Source: Prochlorococcus sp. AG-459-E08 (GTDB lineage Bacteria; Cyanobacteriota; Cyanobacteriia; PCC-6307; Cyanobiaceae). Taken from it: DNA of 64,000 nucleotides. Below are positions 19,694 through 29,110 of this stretch, piece by piece (position 1 is the first letter of the stretch; every line of letters begins with the position of its first letter). Both the position numbers and the translations under genes were made by a program. Under the pieces are notes generated by a model, which saw only the letters and a list, made by a program, of their open reading frames with translations, was not told the origin of the DNA and did not search any database. The stretch spans positions 28,486 to 92,485 of the forward strand of contig QCRB01000002.1 of NCBI GenBank assembly GCA_003209425.1, given 5' to 3'.

Positions 19694-20053
19694 TTAAGAA
19701 GGGAATATATTACCAGGCTCTTTTGAGCCTGGTTTTTTGCTGTACCACCATTCTTGTATATCAGAAGAAAATTTCTTTGAAAAAAGAGTTATGACTGTCT
19801 CAACAGGTTTTGATCCAGGTTCCAAAATCTTTACTGAGTAAGATGGGCATTTTCTTGAAGCCATATCGGCAACGAACCTAGAACCTATTCTTCTCCAACT
19901 AGGCTCCTTACTTCTCCAAGCAAGCCTTGAGCAGGGCCAAGGTAACTCTTCTCTATCATAAAGTCTGCAACATGGTCCAATTACCTTATAACTGTACTGA
20001 CCTCCATAGCTTGATTGAACACTGCCAGCTTTGAAAAATTCAAATTTATCCAT
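19694..20053 (-). CDS. Conserved cyanobacterial hypothetical protein, cysteine-containing
   Basis: The 119-residue protein has no signal or membrane segment. It is rich in aromatic and basic residues, with a Cys pair in VIGPCCRLYDRE, WPCSRLAW, and SRKCPSYSVKILEPG. I do not recognise a named domain. The start ATG at 20053 gives MDKFEFFKAG. The last codons contain the inverted repeat that also forms the terminator of the opposing pentapeptide gene. It lies downstream of petF in the same direction but is separated from it by a strong terminator. Confidence 0.75.
   Translation of the reverse strand: MDKFEFFKAGSVQSSYGGQYSYKVIGPCCRLYDREELPWPCSRLAWRSKEPSWRRIGSRFVADMASRKCPSYSVKILEPGSKPVETVITLFSKKFSSDIQEWWYSKKPGSKEPGNIFPS
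19712..19738 (+). terminator. Intrinsic terminator of the pentapeptide gene
   Basis: A perfect 9-bp stem, ACCAGGCTC at 19712-19720 with GAGCCTGGT at 19725-19733, closes a TTTT loop and is followed by a T run to 19738. It lies 37 bp after the pentapeptide gene and inside the last codons of the opposite-strand gene. Confidence 0.85.
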
Positions 20054-20057
20054 TTAC

Positions 20058-20092
20058 AAAAAAAAAAAAAGCCACCTTCATTAGAGGGTGGC
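20058..20092 (-). terminator. Intrinsic terminator of petF
   Basis: Read on the minus strand, GCCACC (20092-20087) pairs with GGTGGC (20076-20071) and is followed by a run of 13 T (A run 20058-20070 on the plus strand). It lies 46 bp after the petF stop and just upstream of the next minus-strand gene. Confidence 0.85.
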
Positions 20093-20137
20093 AGAGAAAT
20101 AATGAATAATCAACTAAGAAAAGTTATTTTTTTATAA

Positions 20138-20437
20138 TTAATACAATTCTTCCTCAGCATGTGTTGTAATTGTCACATCAGATGTCGGATAAGCAACGCA
20201 TGTAAGGACAAAACCAGCTTCTAATTGGTCATCATCCAAGAAACTTTGATCTGATTGATCAACACTACCTGAAGTAACTTTTCCAGCACATGTTGAACAT
20301 GCTCCAGCTCTGCAGGAATAAGGAAGGTCAATTCCTTGTTCTTCAGCTGCATCGAGGATGTACTGATCATCAGGTACTTCAATAGTTGAATTGAGATCTT
20401 CACCCTCGTTGATGAGTGTAACTTTGTAAGAAGCCAT
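20138..20437 (-). CDS. petF: [2Fe-2S] plant-type ferredoxin
   Basis: This 99-residue soluble protein carries electrons from photosystem I to FNR and other acceptors. The four cluster ligands are Cys42, Cys47, Cys50 ([10 protein letters not shown]) and Cys80 (VLTC). Length and the acidic C-terminus (HAEEELY) match cyanobacterial PetF. Monocistronic in appearance: a terminator follows and an A/T-rich promoter region of about 130 bp precedes it. Confidence 0.96.
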   Translation of the reverse strand: MASYKVTLINEGEDLNSTIEVPDDQYILDAAEEQGIDLPYSCRAGACSTCAGKVTSGSVDQSDQSFLDDDQLEAGFVLTCVAYPTSDVTITTHAEEELY

Positions 20438-20571
20438 TTAAATAAAAAATTGTTGGTAATTAATACCTATCAAATACATTTTTAACATCGATTGAGTCGA
20501 TATGTGAGATATTGAAGTAAAAAATGAAACAATAAAATGTATTAAAGAGTATCCATAAGAAAAACTTATAC

Positions 20572-21483
20572 TTAGGTTTGATTGCTGGTTTTTTTCGCAG
20601 AAATGCATACCCAATCTTTTCTAGTTGATAAATCCAAGAATTTCAAGTCATTCTGAATTAATATTTTGATAATTTCATCTTTTTGTGAATTCAGAATTCC
20701 ACTGAAAATTACTTCCCCATTGTTTCTCAAGCAATTATAAATATTTGGAATCATTTCTTTTATTACTTCAGCAAGGATATTGCATAAAACCAAATCAAAT
20801 TGTTTGAGTTGATTTTTTAAAAATACCTCATTAAAGGATCCCAAATATGTATTTAAGTTTTTTAAATTACCGAAATTTAGTTGAAAATTAGAATTAGTTG
20901 AATTTATAGCTAAATAATCATTATCCACTGCAGAAACTTTCCTAGCGCCAAGCAATCTTGCGGCGACACTCAAAATTCCGCTACCACTTCCAATATCTAA
21001 TACTTTTTTATTAGAAAATAAAATATTCTCCATTTTTTCCAAACAAAGATAAGTCGAAGGGTGACTTCCTGTACCAAAGGCTGCTCCAGGATCAATTTTT
21101 ATGATTTGTTTATCTTTGAATTTTTCATCTAGATTTATCCAACAAGGCAATATTAAAAAATTATGACCTATTAATTCAGGCGCCCAATATTTCTTCCAGC
21201 TTTTCAACCAATCTTCTTCTTTGATTATACTCCAGTCAAAAAATTGATTCTGAGGTTCATTAATGTTTAGAAGTTTGCTAATTATTTTTTCAAAACTACT
21301 TCTAGAACTTTTAGTCCAATCATCAATTGGAAGCCATATATTCACTTCTTTTTTATTTTCATTTTTAATTAAATATTCAAATGAAAAACTTAAAATTCCA
21401 AGCTCATTTAATTTCCAAATAATAATTTCTTCTGAATCACTTTCTATCAGAAAAGTTACTTTATACCAATCTTTAATTGCCAT
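20572..21483 (-). CDS. prmA: Ribosomal protein L11 methyltransferase
   Basis: PrmA trimethylates lysines and the N-terminus of L11. The C-terminal SAM domain shows [15 protein letters not shown] (the PrmA signature), [15 protein letters not shown], and [11 protein letters not shown] with the NIxA/P-type catalytic motif. The N-terminal 80 residues are the divergent substrate-recognition domain. It is 303 residues long and lies 17 bp after serA on the same strand. Confidence 0.93.
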   Translation of the reverse strand: MAIKDWYKVTFLIESDSEEIIIWKLNELGILSFSFEYLIKNENKKEVNIWLPIDDWTKSSRSSFEKIISKLLNINEPQNQFFDWSIIKEEDWLKSWKKYWAPELIGHNFLILPCWINLDEKFKDKQIIKIDPGAAFGTGSHPSTYLCLEKMENILFSNKKVLDIGSGSGILSVAARLLGARKVSAVDNDYLAINSTNSNFQLNFGNLKNLNTYLGSFNEVFLKNQLKQFDLVLCNILAEVIKEMIPNIYNCLRNNGEVIFSGILNSQKDEIIKILIQNDLKFLDLSTRKDWVCISAKKTSNQT

Positions 21484-21500
21484 TGTATAGATTAAGCCTT

Positions 21501-23087
21501 TTATAAAGTAACTGGATTAGCGCTGGTAATTCCCTCTACTTCAATAATGGTATCAAGCAACTTATTAGGTATTGGATCATCAATACTTAGAACCATAACA
21601 GCTTCCCCTCTAACAATTTTGCGCCCAACTTGCATTGATGCAATATTTACATTGTTGCTACCTAATAAAGACCCCAGCTTGCCAATAATACCAGGCATAT
21701 CTCTGTGCCTAGTAACCAACATATATCTGCTTGGCGATACGTTAACTGGGTATTGATCAATACTAATAATTCTTAATTCCCCATCAGCAAAAATGCTTCC
21801 TGCTACGCTATGCTCTCCATTATCTCCATAAGTGGTTAACTGAAGTGAACCACTAGCAAATTCAGGTCTTGCCTCATCTTTATTCTCGAACACTGAAATT
21901 CCTCTTGAATCTGCTTCTAGCGAAGCATTCACATAATTGATCCTATCTCCCAAAGCTTTACTTAAGAGGCCCTTGAGACTAGCTATAATTAACGGCTGGG
22001 AAGGATGTTGAACAAATTCGCCTTGAAGCTTCACCTCTAGTTTTTGAATCTTTCCACCTGAAAGCTGGCTTATAAGCAGACCCATTGTTTCAGCCAACTG
22101 CAAATGAGGTTTTAGACTATCCATGATATCTGGGGCCAAACCTGGAATATTTACTGCAGTTCTAGCAGATAAACCAAGCAAGACATCTCTGATTTGTTCT
22201 GCAACATCAACAGCTACATTTTCTTGTGCTTCCCGAGTAGATGCTCCTAAATGTGGGGTAAGAATAAGATTCTTTTCTACCTTCAAAAGTGGTGAATTAG
22301 ATTCCAAAGGTTCTTTAGAAAAGACATCTATTGCTGCGCCTGCAATCAATGATTTATTTAAAGCTTCTGCCAATGCTTCTTCGTCAATCAAGCCTCCTCG
22401 AGCACAATTAATTAATTTTGCGCTATCTTTCATACTTTTAAGCACCTCTATATTTACTAAATTCTCAGTCTCTGGTGTACGAGGCAAATGCAAAGTTACA
22501 TAATCGGATTCTTGGAATAAATCCTGTAGTTCAGATAGTTTAACTTGTATTTGTTGAGCTCTTTCAGTTGAAACAAAGGGATCATATCCGTAAACTTCCA
22601 TTCCTAATGCATTAGCAACTTTAGCAACATGAGCACCAATTTTCCCTAAACCTACAACACCTAATTTTTTCTTATAAAGCTCATTCCCAACAAATTTCTT
22701 TCTTTCCCATTTACCTGACAAAGTACTACTATTAGCAACTGGAATATGTCTAGATAAAGCCAACATCATAGCTATAGTATGTTCAGCAGCAGCTATTGTG
22801 TTACCTCCTGGAGAATTGACAACAAGAACCCCTTTTTGCGTAGCAGCCTTAACATCTACATTATCGACTCCAACTCCTGCTCTTCCAATAATTCTCAGTT
22901 TACTTGAAGAGTTAATAATTTCTTCAGTCACTTGAGTACCAGAGCGAATCATTAAAGCATCATAATCTTTAATAATGGAAGCCAACTGAGAGTCTGAGAT
23001 TCCTATCTTCTGATCAACCTGAGCAACTTTTGAAAGAATATCGATTCCTGTTTGATCAATTGGATCTGTTATTAGAACTTTTGTCAT
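21501..23087 (-). CDS. serA: D-3-phosphoglycerate dehydrogenase
   Basis: SerA oxidises 3-phosphoglycerate, the first step of serine synthesis. At 528 residues it is the long form. It has a substrate-binding domain, an NAD-binding Rossmann segment ([21 protein letters not shown] near residue 143), catalytic residues in [11 protein letters not shown] and LTPHLGAST, an intervening domain, and a C-terminal ACT domain ([20 protein letters not shown]). Followed by prmA. Confidence 0.97.
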   Translation of the reverse strand: MTKVLITDPIDQTGIDILSKVAQVDQKIGISDSQLASIIKDYDALMIRSGTQVTEEIINSSSKLRIIGRAGVGVDNVDVKAATQKGVLVVNSPGGNTIAAAEHTIAMMLALSRHIPVANSSTLSGKWERKKFVGNELYKKKLGVVGLGKIGAHVAKVANALGMEVYGYDPFVSTERAQQIQVKLSELQDLFQESDYVTLHLPRTPETENLVNIEVLKSMKDSAKLINCARGGLIDEEALAEALNKSLIAGAAIDVFSKEPLESNSPLLKVEKNLILTPHLGASTREAQENVAVDVAEQIRDVLLGLSARTAVNIPGLAPDIMDSLKPHLQLAETMGLLISQLSGGKIQKLEVKLQGEFVQHPSQPLIIASLKGLLSKALGDRINYVNASLEADSRGISVFENKDEARPEFASGSLQLTTYGDNGEHSVAGSIFADGELRIISIDQYPVNVSPSRYMLVTRHRDMPGIIGKLGSLLGSNNVNIASMQVGRKIVRGEAVMVLSIDDPIPNKLLDTIIEVEGITSANPVTL

Positions 23088-23186
23088 TTAAGATTGGTTC
23101 TTTAATCTTTTACTTTAACTTAATCTATAGTGTATGTATCTTATTTTATTAATTTGAATAACACACAAACAGTTGAGGATTGAATT

Positions 23187-23753
23187 TTGACAAAAAGTAT
23201 TGTGATATTTGAAGACATCGATAAATGTGTCCAGCTATTTGATGTTTTCAAAGAAAAATCAGTAATGCTCTCTGAAGCTATTTTAATCCCACCAATAAGT
23301 GAGAAAATATCATCAGACGAAACAGAATTGCTAAATGCGAAAGCAAATATCTTATTCAAATCTCAAAATTTTGAAGATATAAGAATCTTAAATCCTAAAC
23401 TTGATAGAAAAATTAGACAAAACGAAATGAGTAGATGGCTAATGCCATTTGGTTTTATAGCTGGAATAGCATTTTCTAATATGACAAATTTATCTACTTT
23501 CAGCTTTCTCGGTTTAAATAACATCGGGGACTCATTAATTGGAGGTCTTTTAGGAATGGGTTCAGGATATTTAGGAAGCATTGTTTCTTCTGCAAGTATC
23601 AACATCAATAGAAATAAAGAGTTGAGATCAATTATTGATTTCAATAAAGAGGGTAAATGGCTTGTTTTACTTGAAAATCAAATTGGAACTGAAATACCTT
23701 GGGCTTTGATAAAACAATCAGAAGCAAAAGATATAATTTTTTTAGAAGGCTAA
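23187..23753 (+). CDS. Conserved membrane-associated hypothetical protein
   Basis: The 188-residue protein begins at a TTG (no in-frame ATG upstream). The soluble N-terminal 85 residues are followed by two glycine-rich hydrophobic segments (LMPFGFIAGIAF and GDSLIGGLLGMGSGYLGSIVSSA), and then a soluble tail. No named domain recognised. Its stop is adjacent to the ATG of the S4-domain gene (no gap), so they form an operon that is divergent from serA. Confidence 0.75.
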   Translation: MTKSIVIFEDIDKCVQLFDVFKEKSVMLSEAILIPPISEKISSDETELLNAKANILFKSQNFEDIRILNPKLDRKIRQNEMSRWLMPFGFIAGIAFSNMTNLSTFSFLGLNNIGDSLIGGLLGMGSGYLGSIVSSASININRNKELRSIIDFNKEGKWLVLLENQIGTEIPWALIKQSEAKDIIFLEG

Positions 23754-24545
23754 ATGATTGATTTAAAAGGAATCTTAATAAATTCAAACTACAAAAAAGA
23801 AACTGAAGAATTAATAAATTTTGCTAACTTAGCTTACAAACACTGGGAAACTTATTGGACTGGATTTAATTCAACTTATGTTTGCGAAGAGATTTTAAAA
23901 GATTTTGAAAATTTAAATGATTTCAAATTTTTTATTTTTGGAGGATTCTCCTCTTCCCAAAGATCCAGAATAGCTTGCTTTAGAGGAGATAATATTCCTG
24001 AAGAGGATGTGCTAAAAAGTAATTTTCCGGCTCAAGGGATAAAAATTTATGGCAATTTTTTATTTGATAATGCTTCACAAGATGACTTTAGATCTCTCTT
24101 AATTGAAAATGGAGTAGATGAAATAAAAGTAGGAGATATATGGACTATTGGCGATAGGGGGGCACAAGGGATAATTGATAATGTAGATATTGAGCATCTA
24201 GATGAAAAGATTTTTTATTTGAGAGACGTAAAAGTAAAAATTAATTTAGTTGGTATGGATGAATTACAAATACCTTCAGGAAGAATAAAAAAACTTGTTA
24301 ATACAGTAGAAGCTTCAACAAGATTAGACGCTATAGCTTCAGCAGGTTTTAGGATATCAAGAACCAAAATTATTGAAAGGATAGAGAATGGAATGCTCAG
24401 ATTAAATGGGAGCAAAGTTAATAAGCCAACTATTAATCTAAAAATAGGCGACAAGCTAGAACTTGAAAATAAAGGATTTATCGAAATTCTAAATTTAGAA
24501 ATCACCAAAAGAGAAAGATGGAAAGTTAAATTACTTAGAAAATGA
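23754..24545 (+). CDS. S4-domain RNA-binding protein (YlmH-like, cyanobacterial PSII-associated S4 type)
   Basis: The 263-residue protein ends with an S4 RNA-binding domain (residues about 185-240: STRLDAIASAGFRISRTKIIERI, then MLRLNGSKVNKPTINLKIGDKLEL). The N-terminal part carries the YlmH-type region with GGFSSSQRSRIACF. Cyanobacterial members have been annotated as photosystem II S4 proteins; the RNA target is unknown. The start codon directly follows the preceding stop. A tRNA gene lies 49 bp downstream on the same strand. Confidence 0.85.
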   Translation: MIDLKGILINSNYKKETEELINFANLAYKHWETYWTGFNSTYVCEEILKDFENLNDFKFFIFGGFSSSQRSRIACFRGDNIPEEDVLKSNFPAQGIKIYGNFLFDNASQDDFRSLLIENGVDEIKVGDIWTIGDRGAQGIIDNVDIEHLDEKIFYLRDVKVKINLVGMDELQIPSGRIKKLVNTVEASTRLDAIASAGFRISRTKIIERIENGMLRLNGSKVNKPTINLKIGDKLELENKGFIEILNLEITKRERWKVKLLRK

Positions 24546-24594
24546 AACTTAACCTGCTATTTTCTTATAAGGGGGATTTTAAATTCTTCATTTT

Positions 24595-24666
24595 GGGCGA
24601 TTAGCTCAGTGGTAGAGCACTACCTCGACACGGTAGTGGCCACTGGTTCGAATCCAGTATCGCCCA
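24595..24666 (+). tRNA. tRNA-Val (anticodon GAC), with C at position 33
   Basis: The 72-nt sequence folds as a full cloverleaf. The acceptor stem is GGGCGAT with ATCGCCC, the D arm GCTC/GAGC, the anticodon stem CTACC/GGTAG, the variable region TGGCC, and the T arm ACTGG-TTCGAAT-CCAGT, ending with discriminator A. The 7-nt anticodon loop TCGACAC puts GAC at 34-36, A at 37, and C at position 33 where U is nearly universal. CCA is not encoded. Confidence 0.93.
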
Positions 24667-24734
24667 TTCAAACTTTTGACGACCTAGCTTGTATCCACAG
24701 AAAATAATTTCATTTTTTAGATTATTAAAAAAAG

Positions 24735-25352
24735 ATGAAACTTAATCAAATAATTAATCTTCATAAAGGGCTCACAGCATTTGTAGTGTTAGGTCTTATG
24801 ATTTTTTTTGATAATTTTACGATCGCTCCTTACGTTTATTTAGCTCTACATGGTACTTATGGATTACTTTGGCTTCTAAAAGAAAAGATATTCCCGGATC
24901 CTTATTTTAAAGAAAAAATCAACTTTTTAACTTCAGTTACTGGTTTTATTTTCCTTGGAAGTTACTGGGTAGCTCCCTACATTCTTATCTCATCTCAGAA
25001 ATCTGTTCCAAATATCGTAATAGCTGCATCTGTATCTATAAATATAATTGGTGTGTTTCTACACTTTGCTAGTGATGCCCAAAAATATTTTTCTCTTAAA
25101 TTAAAAAAAGATCTAATTAAAGAAGGATTTTTCAAAAATATAAGGAATACAAATTATCTAGGAGAAATACTAATTTATCTATCATTTGCCATACTTTCAA
25201 TGAGTATCATACCATTAGTAATTCTTGCAATATTTTTCTCTATAGTTTTTCTACCAAGAATGATAAAAAAAGATAAATCGCTCTCAAAATATGATTCATT
25301 TGAAGAATACAAAAAGAAAAGTGGTCTTATATTGCCTAAATTAAATGCCTGA
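24735..25352 (+). CDS. Integral membrane protein, DUF1295/ICMT-like (steroid reductase or isoprenylcysteine methyltransferase fold)
   Basis: The 205-residue protein has five to six hydrophobic helices. The C-terminal motif GFFKNIRNTNYLGEIL matches the R-(H/N)-x-N-Y-x-G-E signature of the DUF1295/ICMT superfamily, which binds SAM or NADPH at the membrane face. Substrate cannot be inferred. Its end overlaps the next gene by 8 bp, indicating translational coupling. Confidence 0.75.
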   Translation: MKLNQIINLHKGLTAFVVLGLMIFFDNFTIAPYVYLALHGTYGLLWLLKEKIFPDPYFKEKINFLTSVTGFIFLGSYWVAPYILISSQKSVPNIVIAASVSINIIGVFLHFASDAQKYFSLKLKKDLIKEGFFKNIRNTNYLGEILIYLSFAILSMSIIPLVILAIFFSIVFLPRMIKKDKSLSKYDSFEEYKKKSGLILPKLNA

Positions 25353-25896
25353 TAACAACTTACCTAGTTGGAGGCAAGATTTAAAATCTTCTAGAAAAAA
25401 AGAGGGCAAATCACCCTCTACTAGATGGATACAGCTTGCAACAGTAAGCGAAGAAAATGAGCCAAGATTAAGAACAGTTGTTTTCAGAGGATGGCATAAA
25501 GATAGTTCAATGATTATTTTTACAGATAGAAGAAGTGAAAAAATTGGGCATTTAAAATCCAACCCTAATGCAGAAATATTATGGTTCTTTTTGAAAACCA
25601 AATCACAATATAGATTCAAAGGGAAAATACATGAATTAAGTGATAACAAAAATTATTGGGATTTATTATCAGAAAAATCAAAATCTTCTTGGTTTTGGGG
25701 ATCTCCTGGAGAGAAAATAAACCCAAAAGCCCAATCTGCTTATGAAATATTATCCAATTTTCCCAAGTCAGAAAATTTTGCAGTTCTAAATTGTGAAATC
25801 GATTCAGTAGATCTTCTTAAATTAGAACAGCCTGTTCATAAAAGATATCTTTGGGAAAAGAGTAAGAAATGGGAAAAAGTTGAAATTAATCCTTAA
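25345..25896 (+). CDS. PPOX-class FMN-dependent flavoprotein (pyridoxamine-phosphate-oxidase-like, Alr4036 type)
   Basis: The 183-residue protein has a split-barrel FMN-binding fold. The N-terminal segment is PRLRTVVFRGW, followed by the strand IIFTDRRSEKIGHL. The C-terminal end LEQPVHKRYLWE resembles the R-x-W end seen in pyridoxamine phosphate oxidases. Family members of this cyanobacterial subgroup have no established substrate. Translationally coupled to the upstream membrane protein. Confidence 0.8.
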   Translation: MPDNNLPSWRQDLKSSRKKEGKSPSTRWIQLATVSEENEPRLRTVVFRGWHKDSSMIIFTDRRSEKIGHLKSNPNAEILWFFLKTKSQYRFKGKIHELSDNKNYWDLLSEKSKSSWFWGSPGEKINPKAQSAYEILSNFPKSENFAVLNCEIDSVDLLKLEQPVHKRYLWEKSKKWEKVEINP

Positions 25897-25970
25897 ATAT
25901 TTCTAAATTGTATATTTAGGTTGAAAAACATATAGTGATCGGTCAGTTTAAAAAAAGAAGTATTATTCAT

Positions 25971-26144
25971 ATGAATTTCTCAGAAATTCCAGAAAACCCT
26001 TTTATTTTTTTATCTTGGGTGACTGCTATAGGCCTTTTTATAAGTCTTTCTGAAGCAACAATTAAGATAAAACTTGAGAAGAGAAACAGTTATAGGAAAA
26101 GGTTAGAACTAATCAATAACCTTTATCCTAAAAAATTAGCTTGA
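25971..26144 (+). CDS. Small single-helix membrane protein
   Basis: From ATG 25971 the frame encodes 57 residues: a short N-terminus, one hydrophobic helix (IFLSWVTAIGLFISL), and a basic tail ending NLYPKKLA. The frame opens further upstream at a GTG (25935), which I consider less likely. The tail resembles that of the small membrane protein at 36683 (SLYPTNKK). Function unknown. Converges with and overlaps the DoxX gene end by 9 bp. Confidence 0.6.
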   Translation: MNFSEIPENPFIFLSWVTAIGLFISLSEATIKIKLEKRNSYRKRLELINNLYPKKLA

Positions 26145-26687
26145 AGTATCTGAAAGTATGTTCGCTTGCAAAAATTGAAATAAGCCACCTTTACTTGTTT
26201 CTTCTTTGACTTCGACTTCCTTAGAAATTTTTGATTTTGATGAAGATATAATTTCCTCTTCATCTTCTGATTTCAAAATTCTGATAATAACCTCATCTAA
26301 GGAGAAATTACCGGGACCTGTTAATGCAATTGAAGTTGCTGAAGCGAAATATAAAAGTAAAAGCTCTAGTAAAAAAATATTAAAACCTGAAGTGACAAGT
26401 GCATGATATATAGCGACAGAAATTGTTCCAACAATTGCCAATGCTCCGAATCTTGTGGCCAAGCCGATAATTAATAGCCAACTACCACCTATTTCTGAGA
26501 ATGCCGCTACATATGATAAAAATATTGGGAATGGGAGGTGTAATGGTCTTACAAAAGCATCAGCGAAATTTTCTATGTTTGCTAATTTCTCATAACCGTG
26601 ATGTATGAGAACAGTTCCAGTTATAACTCTAAGAATTAATAAAGCAGTATCTTTGCTAAACGACTTGGTAAGAATTGTTGAAAGCAC
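26136..26687 (-). CDS. DoxX family membrane protein
   Basis: The 183-residue protein has four transmembrane helices and the DoxX signature LRVITGTVLIHHGYEKL near residue 20-36, with GGSWLLIIGLATRFGAL later. A charged cytoplasmic tail rich in Glu/Lys/Ser follows residue 140. DoxX proteins are linked to redox or sulfur metabolism in some bacteria, but the role here is not known. The annotation rests on the fold signature. Confidence 0.85.
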   Translation of the reverse strand: MLSTILTKSFSKDTALLILRVITGTVLIHHGYEKLANIENFADAFVRPLHLPFPIFLSYVAAFSEIGGSWLLIIGLATRFGALAIVGTISVAIYHALVTSGFNIFLLELLLLYFASATSIALTGPGNFSLDEVIIRILKSEDEEEIISSSKSKISKEVEVKEETSKGGLFQFLQANILSDTSS

Positions 26688-26822
26688 TATTAAAAAATTA
26701 TCCTTAAGTAAAAATAACTAGTCACAGTATTCATCGTGGATTAAAGAGCAAAAGTCGCACCTAAATAAGTATTTATACTTACTTACCAAAGGGGTTATTT
26801 TCTGATTAGGAATTCAACTAAG

Positions 26823-27977
26823 TTAAAAATTATTTTTTGAAAAATTTTCTAATATTCTCTGATTTATTTTTGGAATATTTTCTTTAAATTTAAAAAACCC
26901 TCTTTTAGCAAATTTCCAAGCAAATAAATCTTCATCCCTTACAAGATTAAAAATTTTTTTATGGTGTAAATTTTTAAACTCAGTTATGAAATCATAATTT
27001 TCTCCCACTCCAGGATAAATAATGTCTATTTCGTTAATATTTTTAAAAGTATTTTCCAATGAATAAGGATCAATCTGTTCAACATTATCAAACTGCTCTA
27101 CAAATTCAGAGACCAACTCTTGTTTAAATTGCAAAACAGATTCTGACAATTTAATTTGTCTTTGTTCATTTTTTAAAAGAATAATAAATACTTTTTTATA
27201 GCTTGGAAGTAAATTTTTAAGGGTTGCAAGGTGCAGATCATTTTCAAACATAATCAGATTATCTGATTTAGGATCCATATCATTTTTATAAATCTCATCT
27301 TCAAATGGTATTTGGTTAGATTCTTCAAGAAAAATTTGTTGATTACTTATTTTTTCTACATTAAATCTATTATTTGAAAACTTTCTGAGGTTTGATGATG
27401 AAAAAAGATATTGTTTTCCCTTCGTTTGCAATCCTCCGACCCATCTCCAGCTAAGGAGATTAGATGAAGCATCTCCATCAAAAAGATATTTAAAGAAAAA
27501 CTTTGCTCCCAATTGCCATGGGAGGCCTAAATTAAATATCCAAGTACTTGCAAACCACATTCTTGTATGGTTATGCAAATAGTTGTACTGCTTTAATTCA
27601 TGGACCCAAGAATTAAAAAAATCTAATTCTGTATTGCCATTAATTGCACTTTCATATAGCTCATAATCAAAATCCAGATTGTTTTCTAAAATAAAATTTC
27701 TCCAAACTTTAGGTCTATTTTCCATCCACCCTTTCCAGTAAACTCTCCAAAATATTTCTTCAACAAATTTAGTTGAATTTTTGATTTTGTACTTACTTTT
27801 AATATCATGGATCAGATCATATTCCGATAATATTCTATGAGTAATGAAAGGCGATAATTTTGAAACTGAACTTTCGTTATTTGGCCCAAAATCAAAATTT
27901 CTTAATTTTGCATAATTATTGATTTTGTATTTCGCAAAATTTTCCCAGGTATTTTGAGCTTTTAATAAAAATGACAT
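26823..27977 (-). CDS. Photolyase/cryptochrome-like protein with apparently permuted domain order
   Basis: Residues 1-230 resemble the FAD-binding domain of photolyases: KLSPFITHRILSE (like TSRLSPYLHFGEIS), EEIFWRVYWKGWM, NHTRMWFASTWIFNLGLPW and LFDGDASSNLLSWRWVGGL. No alpha/beta antenna domain precedes it. Instead residues about 235-370 look like that domain: NLIMFENDLHLATL (like LVWFRRDLRLHDN), then alternating strands and helices, ending in FFKFKENIPKI, similar to the linker into the FAD domain. If so, the two halves are circularly permuted. It may repair DNA or sense blue light; activity is unproven. Two active-site tryptophans cannot be assigned with certainty. Confidence 0.75.
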   Translation of the reverse strand: MSFLLKAQNTWENFAKYKINNYAKLRNFDFGPNNESSVSKLSPFITHRILSEYDLIHDIKSKYKIKNSTKFVEEIFWRVYWKGWMENRPKVWRNFILENNLDFDYELYESAINGNTELDFFNSWVHELKQYNYLHNHTRMWFASTWIFNLGLPWQLGAKFFFKYLFDGDASSNLLSWRWVGGLQTKGKQYLFSSSNLRKFSNNRFNVEKISNQQIFLEESNQIPFEDEIYKNDMDPKSDNLIMFENDLHLATLKNLLPSYKKVFIILLKNEQRQIKLSESVLQFKQELVSEFVEQFDNVEQIDPYSLENTFKNINEIDIIYPGVGENYDFITEFKNLHHKKIFNLVRDEDLFAWKFAKRGFFKFKENIPKINQRILENFSKNNF

Positions 27978-28253
27978 TTTCTCATAACTTTAAAAAATTT
28001 TTTTTTGTATTGATAGAAATTTCAAAAATTTGCCTTCAAATTAATCCTTAAATTTTTATTTCACTTTTAAGTAAATATGTTTGATTGAAGTATTTAATTT
28101 AAACGTCTTATAAGTACATTTTATACTCTTAAATCACTCTCTGCGTAGGAGGATATTTAGTGGTCAATTACTTTTTAGATCTAATTTTAATTTTCAAATC
28201 TTTATTTAAATGATTTTTTTCTAAAAGATTTTTAAATATTTATCAAAATTATT

Positions 28254-29003
28254 ATGAATAATTTATTAGTGAGAGATGTTAAGTATCTAGATGAACAATA
28301 CAGAATAGGTGAAGGCATAATTTCCGATAATGCATTTAAGCAACTTGAAAAACTCTTTGTGCCTTTTAACCCAGAATATGACTACTTTAATCAAAAAAAT
28401 AATAGACTTTTACCAAAATTAGCCAAAGAAAACTATAAAGAATTTTTGGAAAGTTTATTAACAAAAACAAGATTAAGCATCCAACCAAAAATTGATGGCT
28501 GTGCTATTGCAATTAGATATAAAGATGGCAAGTTTAATAAAGCTATTACAAAAAAAGGATTTGATGTCTCAAGCAAAATTAAACAAATTAAAAATGTCCC
28601 CGATTGTATTCCTATCAAACGAGATTTTCAAATTAGAGGTGAACTATACGCTACAAACCAAGTTGCCGGCATTTCCCAAAGAATTACAAGAAAATACCTC
28701 AATGATAAGAAAGGGATTGGAGAAAGTCTCCGCTTTTGCTGTTTCCAAATACTTAATGGAAGACTTAATCAATACGAAACCCTTAACTATCTTAAAAAAT
28801 GTGGCTTCAGCACCCCGGACAGTTACTTCACAAATCATACAAGCGAAATCCAAATATATAAAAAAAATTGGTTAGAGAAAAAAATATTTGCGAAATATCC
28901 AACTAATGGGATAGTTATAAAAATAAATAGTAGGAAATTACAGTTTCTTAGAGAGAAAAGTTTATCTCAAAATAACGAATGGCAATATGCAATTGAAAAA
29001 TAA
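28254..29003 (+). CDS. LigA-like NAD-dependent DNA ligase fragment: short Ia plus adenylation domain only
   Basis: This 249-residue protein covers only the first part of a LigA (normally about 670). Residues 8-32 resemble domain Ia (YLDEQYRIGEGIISDNAFKQL). The nucleotidyltransferase motifs follow: KIDG near residue 84 with the AMP-accepting lysine, FQIRGELY (motif III), and YPTNGIVIKIN (motif IV, usually YPIDGVVVK). No OB fold, zinc finger, helix-hairpin-helix or BRCT domain follows. It could be a minimal ligase or a protein with another adenylation role. It ends in a normal stop, with no sign of the remaining ligase downstream. Confidence 0.75.
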   Translation: MNNLLVRDVKYLDEQYRIGEGIISDNAFKQLEKLFVPFNPEYDYFNQKNNRLLPKLAKENYKEFLESLLTKTRLSIQPKIDGCAIAIRYKDGKFNKAITKKGFDVSSKIKQIKNVPDCIPIKRDFQIRGELYATNQVAGISQRITRKYLNDKKGIGESLRFCCFQILNGRLNQYETLNYLKKCGFSTPDSYFTNHTSEIQIYKKNWLEKKIFAKYPTNGIVIKINSRKLQFLREKSLSQNNEWQYAIEK

Positions 29004-29110
29004 TATTAAATAGTACCTTCAATAAGAGCTCACGATACTGACTTCCAGTATTTACAGTGGAAAAGTAATTAAATTTTGGTTAATTCCAAAGCAATTTGCA
29101 GGATTACTAA

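Noticed and set aside
28492-28875. 127-codon plus-strand ORF in another frame inside the ligase-like gene
   Set aside because: No recognisable domain; the overlapping frame has the KIDG and RGE motifs.
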